Shown: positions 1 through 6,483, counted from the stretch's first letter. The stretch is 8,690 nt of DNA from Clostridia bacterium (GCA_017408625.1 JAFQUG010000249.1:1-8690), one strand, 5' to 3'. The notes: generated by a model from the sequence alone, not told the origin. Numbers and translations are program-made.

Positions 1-1079
1 GCCTCGGAAAGGCCGTATTGCTTCTTATCCACCCCGAAAACAAGATGCTGCACGGGGCAACGCATATCGCCGTCGATCAAAAGCACCTTTTTACCAAGCT
101 GTGCGAAGCTGACCGCAAGATTTGCCGCGATCAGGCTCTTACCTGCGCTCGTGAAGTCCGAGGTAATACCGAAGATCGGGCATTTGGTGTCGCCCGTGGT
201 TGCGTAGGCCAGATTCGTACGCAAGGTCTTAAAGGCCTCGGTGATCCAGAAGGGAGTGTCCTTCGAAAGCAGGCGATCCTTATAATCACGGGAGGTGCGG
301 CGGGGTTCTTTTGCATCCCCTGCCTTTCGCCCAAGGATCCTTTTGCGCAGCTTGCGTTGCGCGCTCTCACCTTCATTCAACCACTCGGGAATTTGGCCCA
401 CGATCGGCAGATTGAACTGCTCCTTGATCTCATCCTCACCATATACGGTACGGTCCAACATGTATATCAGGAAAAAGACAACATATGCGATCAAGAACGC
501 GGCCGCACCGCCAAGCAAGAGATTCATAGCAAGATTGGGGGAGTCGGGGGCCTTATCAAGCAAGCCGCGATCAATCAGACTGACACGCAAATTGACCTCG
601 TATATCTCACTGTCGTTCAAGCCCACCACCGCCAGCTTTTCCACGGTTTGGATCAGATCGTATGCCTCCTTGGGATCGGTGGAAACGACAGTTACGCGGA
701 TAACCGAGGATTCCTCCTGCGCCGTGGCCGTCATCTTGCTTCGAACCTCACCAAAGGTCAGATTTTTGCCGTACTCCTTATTATATGCTTCTGCAACCTG
801 CTCCAAGAACACATTACCGTTCAGCTTCTCGGCGTAGCCCTGCGCGATGCGCTCTGCACCCTGTAGATAAGCCGATTGCATCGTCGCTTCCGAATCGCCG
901 AGGTTTTGCACCATCAGCTTTGCAGACGATGAATAGCTGGGCACAGCAACGAACTGCGTATAGCAGAATGCGCCGCCCATGCCGATGACCAGCGCAAGCA
1001 CCAGCCACAGGATGCGCGCGCGAAAGACCTTCCACAGGATCCCGAGGCTCAGTTCCTTCGTTTTTGCTTGATTTTCCAT
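1..1079 (-). CDS. Fused Wzz chain-length determinant / BY-kinase (polysaccharide co-polymerase and tyrosine autokinase), C-terminus outside window
   Basis: No stop is reached before the window edge, so 359 N-terminal residues are visible. The ATG at 1079 follows AAGGAG at good spacing. Layout: cytoplasmic start; TM1 about residues 22-43; extracytoplasmic Wzz-type domain about 45-180; a proline-containing segment (APDSPN, 177-182); TM2 about 184-208; linker; then the kinase, with EAFKTLRTNL at 281-290, a Walker A-like loop TSDFTSAGKS (306-315) and Walker A' VLLIDGDMR (332-340). The second Walker motif and Tyr-rich tail would lie beyond the edge. The family controls chain length and export of capsule or exopolysaccharide at the membrane through cyclic tyrosine phosphorylation. 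Many Firmicutes split this into CpsC and CpsD; here both are one polypeptide, as in Wzc. The loop lacks the common first Gly of PGEGKS (SAGKS here). It is the first gene of its unit, with a consensus promoter 70 nt upstream. Family assignment is secure; the substrate is unknown. Confidence 0.9.
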   Translation of the reverse strand, partial: MENQAKTKELSLGILWKVFRARILWLVLALVIGMGGAFCYTQFVAVPSYSSSAKLMVQNLGDSEATMQSAYLQGAERIAQGYAEKLNGNVFLEQVAEAYNKEYGKNLTFGEVRSKMTATAQEESSVIRVTVVSTDPKEAYDLIQTVEKLAVVGLNDSEIYEVNLRVSLIDRGLLDKAPDSPNLAMNLLLGGAAAFLIAYVVFFLIYMLDRTVYGEDEIKEQFNLPIVGQIPEWLNEGESAQRKLRKRILGRKAGDAKEPRRTSRDYKDRLLSKDTPFWITEAFKTLRTNLAYATTGDTKCPIFGITSDFTSAGKSLIAANLAVSFAQLGKKVLLIDGDMRCPVQHLVFGVDKKQYGLSE

Positions 1080-1149
1080 GGATTGCTCCTTTTTGGCGGG
1101 TGTGCCAAGGCATCGCCCGCGTATTTTGCGAATAAAGGTCGCTTTAACT

Positions 1150-1178
1150 ATTATAATAGATATATATTTTTTTGTCAA
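1150..1178 (-). promoter_or_regulatory. Consensus sigma-A promoter of the Wzz/BY-kinase gene
   Basis: On the minus strand, TTGACA (1178-1173), a 17-nt spacer and TATAAT (1155-1150) match the housekeeping consensus perfectly. The predicted start near 1143 gives a leader of about 65 nt before the ATG at 1079. The spacer is very AT-rich. A strong constitutive promoter here fits an independent polysaccharide transcription unit. Confidence 0.85.
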
Positions 1179-1217
1179 CCACAAAAAGGCAATTTCTTTA
1201 TTTTTACAAAAATTGAC

Positions 1218-1258
1218 AACGCACCCACGGCACAGGGCAACTGTACCGTGGGTGCGTT
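1218..1258 (-). terminator. Intrinsic terminator after the panT-like gene (possibly bidirectional)
   Basis: Arms 1218-1234 and 1242-1258 form a 17-bp stem with one mismatch (1231/1245) around a 7-nt loop. On the minus strand it starts about 20 nt after the stop at 1280 and is followed by a T-rich stretch (GTTGTCAATTTTT). On the plus strand TTTT ends the right arm, so it could work in both directions. It separates the pantothenate operon from the polysaccharide gene. Confidence 0.85.
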
Positions 1259-1279
1259 TTGCAAAATGAACGCGATGCG

Positions 1280-1942
1280 TCAGTGCCTCTGCTGCTTTGC
1301 GACGGCGTGCACGATGCGATAGATCGCGGGCGAAACGATCAGATTCACCGCAAGCTCTACGGCGAAATTGACCAGAATGATCGCGCCAAAAAAATAGCCC
1401 ACCGTCATCGCCCCCGCAAGGTATGTGCGCAGGGTAGAAACAATGATCAGCATGCCGAGCAGAAAAATACCCGTGTTGCAGATCGGTGCCACAGTGGCCG
1501 CAAGCACGACCGAGCCGTGCGGAAAGCGACGCGAAAGCGCGCGGTGCACCAGCGGCGGCACAAGGCCTGCCACACCGCCCTTGACGATGCAGATCAGCGC
1601 AGTCATGACGGGCCGCTGTGCAAACAAAAACGCCGTAAAGGGATCGTTTCCGAGCACGCCGCAAAAAACGAACACGAATACACCGAACACAAGTCCAAGG
1701 AACGCCCCTGCCCGCACACCCAGCACAAGCCCACCGATCACGATCGGGATCAAAACGAGCGAGAGAGAGGTGGTTCCGATCGGAATGGCACTTCCCCAAA
1801 GCTGGAGCACGACCACCAGTGCGGCGAGCAACGCCAGCGTGACCATGTACTGCGTGTTGTTGCGGTGAAAGCGCCGCGGCGTGCGGCGTGCACCCGATTC
1901 GGACGTTACATGATGTAACACTTCTTGCTCCTTATGTTCCAT
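1280..1942 (-). CDS. panT: ECF transporter S component, probably pantothenate-specific (PanT-like)
   Basis: Substrate-binding membrane subunit of an energy-coupling-factor importer; it would work with the shared EcfA/A'/T module encoded elsewhere. I start at the ATG at 1942 (220 aa), because AAAGGAG lies 8 nt upstream; the in-frame ATG at 2002 has no such site and would add 20 non-conserved residues. After a charged cytoplasmic N-terminus of about 30 residues there are roughly six hydrophobic segments (about 33-53, 58-78, 79-97, 107-130, 142-168, 178-205). The motif APICNTG (152-158) and the ISLVLIPIVIG-like stretch near 60-70 resemble the COG4684/PanT group. The substrate is inferred mainly from context: coaX, the pantothenate kinase gene, lies immediately upstream. 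Another vitamin-like substrate is possible. The symbol is therefore provisional. Confidence 0.75.
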   Translation of the reverse strand: MEHKEQEVLHHVTSESGARRTPRRFHRNNTQYMVTLALLAALVVVLQLWGSAIPIGTTSLSLVLIPIVIGGLVLGVRAGAFLGLVFGVFVFVFCGVLGNDPFTAFLFAQRPVMTALICIVKGGVAGLVPPLVHRALSRRFPHGSVVLAATVAPICNTGIFLLGMLIIVSTLRTYLAGAMTVGYFFGAIILVNFAVELAVNLIVSPAIYRIVHAVAKQQRH

Positions 1943-2046
1943 AACAAACACTCCTTTGGGGACTTTACCCCGTGCTGTCGCCCCATCCTGTGATGGGTGC
2001 AACGCAGTTCAAAATTATCTCGTACGGGGAATCCCCCGAAAAGACC
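1943..2046 (-). promoter_or_regulatory. Structured coaX-panT intergenic leader with three short hairpins
   Basis: Three perfect hairpins lie in 104 nt: CGGGG/CCCCG (2025-2038, 4-nt loop) just after the coaX stop, CCCATC/GATGGG (1982-1997, 4-nt loop) and GGGG/CCCC (1958-1971). The last ends 3 nt before the panT-like ribosome binding site. None is followed by a clear T tract. They could stabilise or process the mRNA or tune panT expression. I do not recognise a known riboswitch class. Function is inference. Confidence 0.4.
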
Positions 2047-2868
2047 TTATTTCTCGCCCCGTTTGGCGGGATACAGCAGCTTTTCGTTGCACATCGCAAC
2101 GCGGTAGAGCCCCTTGAGCGTCAAATTCTCGTCCAGGGCTGCACGGTGCGTGCAAAACGGCAGCAGCAAGGCGGCATCGGCACCCGTTGCCACGATCGGC
2201 AGCGCGCCCTTGCCAAGCTCGCGCTCCATGCGCGTCACCAGCCCGTCGATGGCGGCGGCCAATCCCATGAGGATCCCCGCACGCACGCTCTCGGCCGTAT
2301 CCGTGCCAATGGCGTGTCGCGGCGCAGTCAGCGCCACGTCAAAGAGCTGGGCGGCCTCTCTTGTCAGCGCGTTTGCGCTGACCGTAACACCCGGCAGGAT
2401 CGCACATCCCAAAAAAACTGCGGACTCCCCCTGCGCCTCTACGCAGGACAGTGTAATTGCACTTCCGCAATCGAGAAGCAAAAACGGTGGGGGGAGAAGC
2501 GAAGCCGCACCCACGGCATTCGCCACCAGATCCGCACCCAGTGATGCGGGGTCGGCCGTGCGGATGATCAGCCCCGTGCGCAGTCCCGCGCCGAGCGTCA
2601 GCTGCCGCACCGCAGGGTACAGCAAGCGAAAGGCTTCTGCGAGCACGGGGGTCAGTGCAGGGCACACCGAGCCGATCACAACACCGCCGATCGCGGCATC
2701 GGGTGCTCGGTGTGCGAGGATCTGCGCGAGCATAGCGGCGTATTCGTCCGCCGTCCGCCGTGCATCTGCCGCCATGCGAAACACCGTAAGCGGCATGGCA
2801 TCCTCGCATGCACGCGCAAAGAGCCCGAAGGAGACGGTTCGATTTCCGATATCCACGGCAAGGATCAT
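2047..2868 (-). CDS. coaX: Type III pantothenate kinase
   Basis: Cytoplasmic enzyme phosphorylating pantothenate to 4'-phosphopantothenate, the first committed step to CoA (ASKHA fold). The ATG at 2868 follows AGGAGG. At 273 aa it is slightly longer than the usual 255-260. Motifs in order: ATP-phosphate loop DIGNRTVSFG (6-15), GAGLRTGLIIR (93-103), LGADLVANAVGA (110-121) with the presumed catalytic base D113, DCGSAIT (133-139; usually DxGTAxT), GCAILPGVTVSANAL (154-168), GTDTAESVRAG (188-198), VATGADA (226-232) and NLTLKGL (248-254). The GADL form, rather than GADR, occurs in many clostridial CoaX. R10 in place of the usual Thr in GNT is unusual. It lies 30 nt after the DUF1836 gene and 104 nt before the ECF S component, so pantothenate uptake and activation are probably co-transcribed. 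Confidence 0.92.
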   Translation of the reverse strand: MILAVDIGNRTVSFGLFARACEDAMPLTVFRMAADARRTADEYAAMLAQILAHRAPDAAIGGVVIGSVCPALTPVLAEAFRLLYPAVRQLTLGAGLRTGLIIRTADPASLGADLVANAVGAASLLPPPFLLLDCGSAITLSCVEAQGESAVFLGCAILPGVTVSANALTREAAQLFDVALTAPRHAIGTDTAESVRAGILMGLAAAIDGLVTRMERELGKGALPIVATGADAALLLPFCTHRAALDENLTLKGLYRVAMCNEKLLYPAKRGEK

Positions 2869-2898
2869 GGGCGCAGCCCTCCTGTTTTTGAAATTTAT

Positions 2899-3681
2899 TC
2901 AGCCCCCCTCGCGCTGCTCCTCTGCGCGAATGGCCTCCTCCAGATTTGCAAGCACGCGCTTGCGGATCTCCTTTTCCTTACGCTTCTTGGCCTTTTCCTG
3001 CTCGGCCTGCTCGCGCTTCTCTGCCTTTTCCTGCTCGGCCTGCTCGCGCTTCTCTGCCTTTTCCAGCTCGGCTTGCTCGCGCTTTTCTGCCTTTTCCTTC
3101 TCACGCAGCTCGCGTTCGGCCGCATCGGGGTCCGCATAGCGCGTCTCCAGCAGCTCCTGTGCAGCCGCCTTGAGATAGGCCGACAGCGACAGGATATCCA
3201 GCAAAGCGACGAAAAAGTCACGGTCGTTCTCAATCGACAGTCCGTCGTCCTTGAGCAGCTGCTGCACCAGCTCGCCCGTGCGCTGACGGTTGGTCTCCTT
3301 GACCGAGAGAAAACGGCGATAGCCCGCGGCAAGATCCTCGCCCGTAAAGCCGCATTCCTCGCGCACGCCCGTGAGCACGCGCTTGATCTCACCGATCGAG
3401 AGCGTGTTTTTGAGCGCATAGACCAACAGCATCTCAATGATATGCTCGCGCGAATATTTCTTTCCCGCGATCGGGCGGATCAGCCCGTCCTTGGAATAGT
3501 TGTTGACCATGGTCTTGGTCAGCGCACGCTCGCGGTAGCGCGGTGCGGCACCGACATTCTTATCTGCCACAAGGCTCAAGATCTGATCCAGATACAGGTC
3601 GATCGCGGGGATATCGGTCTCGGTAAGATCTGCATCGTTCACCGCCGCGGCGATCCTTTCCAGCAATTCCTGTTTGGTCAT
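2899..3681 (-). CDS. DUF1836 domain protein with C-terminal charged repeat helix
   Basis: 260 residues; ATG at 3681 preceded by AAAGGAG. Residues about 5-110 match the DUF1836 pattern as I recall it: PAIDLYLDQ (25-33), LTKTMVNNYSKDGLI (54-68), KKYSREHI (74-81) and LKNTLSIGEIK (90-100). This resembles a MerR-like winged helix, so the protein is probably a DNA-binding regulator; its target is unknown. From about 190 the sequence is a highly charged helix built on an 11-residue unit (EKAEKREQAEQ at 207-217 and 218-228, a close variant at 196-206, a degenerate one at 229-239). That is typical of a long single alpha helix or coiled coil. Such a tail is, to my knowledge, not part of the core domain. 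It is the first gene before coaX and panT, under a consensus promoter, and might autoregulate the operon (inference). Confidence 0.85.
   Translation of the reverse strand: MTKQELLERIAAAVNDADLTETDIPAIDLYLDQILSLVADKNVGAAPRYRERALTKTMVNNYSKDGLIRPIAGKKYSREHIIEMLLVYALKNTLSIGEIKRVLTGVREECGFTGEDLAAGYRRFLSVKETNRQRTGELVQQLLKDDGLSIENDRDFFVALLDILSLSAYLKAAAQELLETRYADPDAAERELREKEKAEKREQAELEKAEKREQAEQEKAEKREQAEQEKAKKRKEKEIRKRVLANLEEAIRAEEQREGG
2990..3088 (-). repeat. 33-bp in-frame tandem repeat inside the DUF1836 gene
   Basis: Three consecutive 33-bp units: 2990-3022 and 3023-3055 are identical and 3056-3088 differs at three positions; a degenerate fourth copy follows at 3089-3121. Each encodes one 11-residue EKAEKREQAEQ-type helix unit. 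Perfect identity of two copies, including wobble positions, points to recent duplication by slippage or unequal recombination. Copy-number changes would keep the frame. Confidence 0.9.
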
Positions 3682-3706
3682 TCCCTGTCTCCTTTATCGT
3701 TTTACA

Positions 3707-3721
3707 GCGGCAGCATGCCGC
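3707..3721 (-). promoter_or_regulatory. Hairpin at the predicted 5' end of the DUF1836-coaX-panT mRNA
   Basis: A perfect 6-bp palindrome (GCGGCA/TGCCGC, 3-nt loop) lies directly downstream of the -10 box, at or next to the expected transcription start. As RNA it would cap the 5' end and could stabilise the message. As DNA it is well placed for an operator, for example for the DUF1836 product. Both roles are inference. Confidence 0.4.
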
Positions 3722-3728
3722 ACTCTAC

Positions 3729-3757
3729 ATTATATAACAGATACGCCGCCGTGTCAA
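3729..3757 (-). promoter_or_regulatory. Consensus sigma-A promoter of the DUF1836-coaX-panT operon
   Basis: On the minus strand, TTGACA (3757-3752), a 17-nt spacer and TATAAT (3734-3729) match the consensus exactly. The expected start near 3722 gives a leader of about 40 nt that ends in the strong ribosome binding site of the DUF1836 gene. Coding genes downstream are spaced as one operon until the terminator at 1218-1258. Confidence 0.85.
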
Positions 3758-3770
3758 GCCCTGCATGTTG

Positions 3771-3869
3771 CGGTTTTGGAAACCGTGAAGTGGCTGGAGC
3801 ATTTGATGCAGAAGGCGTGTTCTCGGCACGATAGGCGTATTTTATACGTCGAGTGCCGAGAGCGCGCCT
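3771..3869. other. Gene-free structured segment: three hairpins, one long
   Basis: No credible ORF lies in 3758-4010. Upstream of the DUF1836 promoter there are three hairpins: CGGTTT/AAACCG (3771-3785), GCAT/ATGC (3800-3810 region), and a long one at 3813-3869. The long one has a 17-bp outer stem (3813-3829 with 3853-3869, including two G-U pairs when read as plus-strand RNA), a small asymmetric internal loop, and an inner stem 3834-3840/3844-3850 with a TTT loop. The G-U pairs would be A-C mismatches on the minus strand, so the fold favours plus-strand RNA. A-rich sequence rather than T follows on the plus strand, so it is not a plain terminator. No plus-strand promoter is evident. It could be an unrecognised ncRNA, a processed element or a DNA cruciform site. 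Confidence 0.4.
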
Positions 3870-3870
3870 A

Positions 3871-3904
3871 AAAAACATAAAAAATTGAAATTCGTGAGAA
3901 TTTC
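3871..3904 (-). terminator. Possible second terminator of the ROK kinase gene
   Basis: Perfect 7-bp AT-rich hairpin GAAATTC/GAATTTC (3887-3904). On the minus strand it is followed by AATTTTTTATGTTTTTT, a good T tract; read on the plus strand the loop is GTGA (GNRA type). It would act as a backup to the terminator at 3909-3953. The stem is weak, hence moderate confidence. Confidence 0.45.
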
Positions 3905-3908
3905 TACC

Positions 3909-3953
3909 TAAAAGAGCCGCCTCACCATCACTTTTTCGATGGCAAAGCGGCTT
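3909..3953 (-). terminator. Intrinsic terminator of the ROK glucokinase gene
   Basis: Bipartite stem: AGCCGC/GCGGCT (3915-3920 with 3947-3952), a 4-nt internal loop on each side, and CCATC/GATGG around an 8-nt loop. It starts about 60 nt past the stop at 4011. On the minus strand CTTTT follows the stem. The plus strand also shows TTCGTTTTATT after it, so bidirectional action is possible. Confidence 0.65.
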
Positions 3954-4010
3954 CGTTTTATTCCGTTTCCTTTTGTGTGTTTTTGTTCTGCGCGAATGAG
4001 TCAGCCACTT

Positions 4011-4970
4011 TCAGATACCCAAGAATGCGGCACCGATAATACCCGCGTCGTTTCCAAGCTCCGCGATCGCGATGCGCGTCGCCTTGGCAAGCTCGCCCCC
4101 GTACTGCTCGGCTCGGACCTTGGGGATCAAGGGAGTGAGAAGATATTCCCTCTCATTGGCCACACCGCCGCCGATCGAAACGATCTCGGGCTGAAAGATG
4201 TTGATGATGTTCGCAAGACCGACTGCAAGATACTCAAGGTAGCGATCCACCACCTCGCGGCCCGCGGCATCACCTGCACGCATCGCGTCAAACGCATTCC
4301 TGCCCGAGACCTTTCCCCGCTGCTCTGCAAGCGCAAGCAGCAGCGTGTCGCGCCCCGTGCGCTTGCATTCCTCCATCTTCTCGCGCGTCATGCGAATGAG
4401 CGCGGTCGCATAGCTGTATGCATCCCAGCAGCCGCGGCGGCCGCAGGAGCAGGGGGCACCGTCCTTCTCGATCACGATGTGGCCGAGCTCGCCGCCCGCA
4501 CAGTTGCAGCCCGAATAGACCTTGCCGCCGATGATGATGCCGCCACCGACACCCGTGCCCAGCGTGATCATGACCGAGATGTCCGTACCCCGTGCGGCAC
4601 CCGCAACGGCCTCTCCCCAGGCGGCGGCATTGGCGTCGTTCTCCACGTGCACGTTGGAGATCCCCGTGCGCTCTGCCAGCATCGCACAGATCGGCAGATC
4701 GCAAAAGGGCAGATTGTTGGCATAGACCACCACGCCCGCGTCATGATCGGCAATACCCGGGCTGGCAATGCCGATCGCATCAACGGCAGTCAGCGCGATC
4801 CCCTCCTGTGCACACAGCTCCTTGCAAAGCTCTGCCATATCATCCACGATCGCCGCCGCGGGGCGCGTGGCATTGGTGGGAACGCTGCGCTTGCGCAGGA
4901 TGCGATATTCTTCATTTACAAGCCCTGCGGCAATATTGGTGCCGCCAAGATCAATCCCGATACGATACAT
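4011..4970 (-). CDS. glcK: ROK-family glucokinase
   Basis: 319 aa, the usual length for ROK sugar kinases; no HTH domain, so an enzyme rather than a NagC/XylR repressor. ATG at 4970 with a modest GAGGG ribosome binding site. Motifs: ATP-phosphate loop IDLGGTNIAAGLV (6-18), VENDANAAAWGE (109-120) with catalytic D112, LGTGVGGGIIIGGKVYSG (137-154), sugar-binding GELGH (160-164), and the zinc site H164, C174, C176 and C181 in CSCGRRGC. The following WDAYSYATALIR is like that of clostridial glucokinases. The likely reaction is ATP-dependent phosphorylation of glucose to glucose 6-phosphate in the cytoplasm. The family also has fructo-, allo- and N-acetylmannosamine kinases, so the exact sugar is inferred. 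It is a single-gene unit with its own promoter and tandem terminators. Confidence 0.9.
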   Translation of the reverse strand: MYRIGIDLGGTNIAAGLVNEEYRILRKRSVPTNATRPAAAIVDDMAELCKELCAQEGIALTAVDAIGIASPGIADHDAGVVVYANNLPFCDLPICAMLAERTGISNVHVENDANAAAWGEAVAGAARGTDISVMITLGTGVGGGIIIGGKVYSGCNCAGGELGHIVIEKDGAPCSCGRRGCWDAYSYATALIRMTREKMEECKRTGRDTLLLALAEQRGKVSGRNAFDAMRAGDAAGREVVDRYLEYLAVGLANIINIFQPEIVSIGGGVANEREYLLTPLIPKVRAEQYGGELAKATRIAIAELGNDAGIIGAAFLGI

Positions 4971-5037
4971 TCGTTTCCCTCACAGCTTCAAATCAAAACA
5001 GATGCGCCTTGATGTCACTCTCGTTCTACTATCTTAT

Positions 5038-5046
5038 ATTATACCA
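5038..5046 (-). promoter_or_regulatory. Extended -10 promoter of the ROK glucokinase gene
   Basis: The minus strand reads TGGTATAAT (5046-5038), a TGn-extended perfect -10 box. No good -35 lies 17 nt upstream, as is usual for extended -10 promoters. The expected start near 5031 gives a leader of about 60 nt. It sits about 55 nt after the end of the permease gene, for which I see no strong terminator, so some read-through is possible. Confidence 0.65.
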
Positions 5047-5101
5047 AAAGTCAGGCATCTTTTCCGCCCGAACAGCGAAAATTTCAATTGGGCAGGCCGA
5101 T

Positions 5102-6425
5102 TCAAAAAACACCCCAAACAAGCCAGATGAGCAAGTATCCTGTCAGAACTGCGGTCAGTGTAAAGGGAACGCTTATTCGCATAAACTCTCTTGCCTTAAC
5201 CTCATAGCCCTCCTTGCGCAGGATCCCGATGCCCGTAATGTTGGGGCTCGCTCCGATAGGAGTGATATTTCCGCCCAGCGTAGCACCCACGAGCAGGCCA
5301 AAATACAACACGTACGGTTCAACAGCCATTGCGGCGGCAACACCCGTAACAACGGGAAGCATGGTCAGCACGTACGGAATGTTATCCACGACCGCAGAGA
5401 TCGCAACCGATGCGAAAACAATGATCGTATACATAAGGAACAGGCTGTTTCCGCCCAAGGAAACCAAGCCGTCGGACAGCTTTGCGATCACTCCCGCACT
5501 TGTAATGCCTTGTACCACCACAAACAAAGAGGCCAGAAGCAGAAGCGTTTGGTAGTCCATTTCCTTGAATACCAGCCTTGTAGAGGAGAGGCTTTTTGTT
5601 CGGATCATATTGACAACGATTCCCACGATCAAGAGCAGCACGCAGATCAGGTCATTTCTGTGATTGTAAACGGTAAGCCAAAATCCGTCAGCGGGGGCCT
5701 TGAGGAAGGATGCCAAAATCAAACACACCACAACACCCACCATCAAAAAACCGGGGAAATAATCCTTCACCTCTGTTTTATCGCATAGCCTTAAGGGCTG
5801 TGTTTCCTTGCGTAAAATATATAGCAGGATAACCGCCGTCAGCGCAGCGCCGAGCTCCACCGCCCAGAAAATACTGGGCTTTCCCTTGAATACGAAGAAA
5901 TCAAAGAATGTCATATCGGCATACCCGCCAAGCAAAATCGAGGTCGTATCCCCCACCAGAGTCGCCGCACCCTGAAGATTGGAGGAGATTGCGATCGAAA
6001 TGATCGGCGCGACGGGGGATATCCCCTGCTTTTTGCAAACAGCCAGTGCGATGGGCGCGATCATCAAAACGGTGGCAACATTATCCACAAACGCCGAAAC
6101 GATCCCCGCAAGCAGCGCCATAGCAACGATGGCCAGCTTGACGTTTTTGAATCTGGAAAGCAGCACGTCCGCGATGCGCATCGGCATCTTGGATTCGATA
6201 AACAGCGAGACGATCCCCATCGTTCCCGCGATCATCAGTATGTTAAAGTCTATGGCTCCTATCAGGTCGGAGAAGGTAAACCCCACATCCTTACAGAAAA
6301 ACGCAAGCCAAACCGAAAAAAACAACGGCGGAGCACAGGGCGACCCATGCTCTGCACCTCGGAAGTGCAAAAAGCAATACGTACGTAACGGCAAACAAAC
6401 ACAGTGCAATAATAGAGGTCGACAT
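5102..6425 (-). CDS. SLC13/ArsB-type (ion transporter superfamily) permease, frameshifted near the N-terminus
   Basis: The natural start is ATG 6425 (GAAGGA 6 nt upstream). It opens a hydrophobic N-terminus (MSTSIIALCLFAVTYVLLFA...) that hits TAA at 6293-6291 after 44 codons. The rest of the protein, from about GFTFSDLIGAIDFN onward to the TGA at 5102, is in another frame that opens only from a TTG at 6409 with a non-membrane-like start. Removing one base joins both into about 440 residues; the 7-A run at 6316-6322 (7 T in the coding strand) is the likeliest site. The remainder has about ten hydrophobic segments, the pair FVDNVATVLM and VVDNIPYVLTM, and GGNITPIGASPN, signatures of the IT superfamily (organic anion, arsenite or Na+/H+ transport). 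Substrate unknown. It follows the esterase gene by 58 nt and is probably co-transcribed. It may be a pseudogene, phase-variable, or affected by an assembly error. Confidence 0.8.
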
Positions 6426-6447
6426 GACTATTCCTTCTATTTATAAA

Positions 6448-6474
6448 TTTCCGCTTTGTCAAAAGGCGCGGAAA
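6448..6474 (-). other. Hairpin between esterase and permease genes
   Basis: Perfect 7-bp arms TTTCCGC/GCGGAAA with a 13-nt loop lie in the 58-nt gap. On the minus strand TTTATAAAT follows, too weak for a confident terminator. It could be an attenuator or an intercistronic stabilising stem. Confidence 0.35.
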
Positions 6475-6483
6475 AAGCAAGCC

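Noticed and set aside
18..866. Long plus-strand ORF of 282 codons
   Set aside because: Antisense shadow of the Wzz/BY-kinase gene, which has complete family motifs; the plus-strand translation shows no recognisable domain.
1943..2002. Upstream start for the ECF S component
   Set aside because: No ribosome binding site before 2002; the added residues are not hydrophobic or family-like, while ATG 1942 is well placed.
2014..2042. Possible promoter (GATAAT) upstream of the panT-like gene
   Set aside because: No acceptable -35 at the right distance; too weak to call.
2990..3121. Tandem 33-bp repeats as a CRISPR array
   Set aside because: The units are contiguous without spacers and encode a regular 11-residue helix repeat.
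2114..3834. Plus-strand ORFs of 341 and 374 codons with low-complexity Leu/Ser/Phe repeats
   Set aside because: They are the antisense reading of coaX and of the 33-bp repeats in the DUF1836 gene; both sense genes have proper ribosome binding sites and motifs.
3939..5788. Plus-strand ORFs of 357 and 398 codons
   Set aside because: Shadows of the ROK kinase and permease genes, without family motifs.
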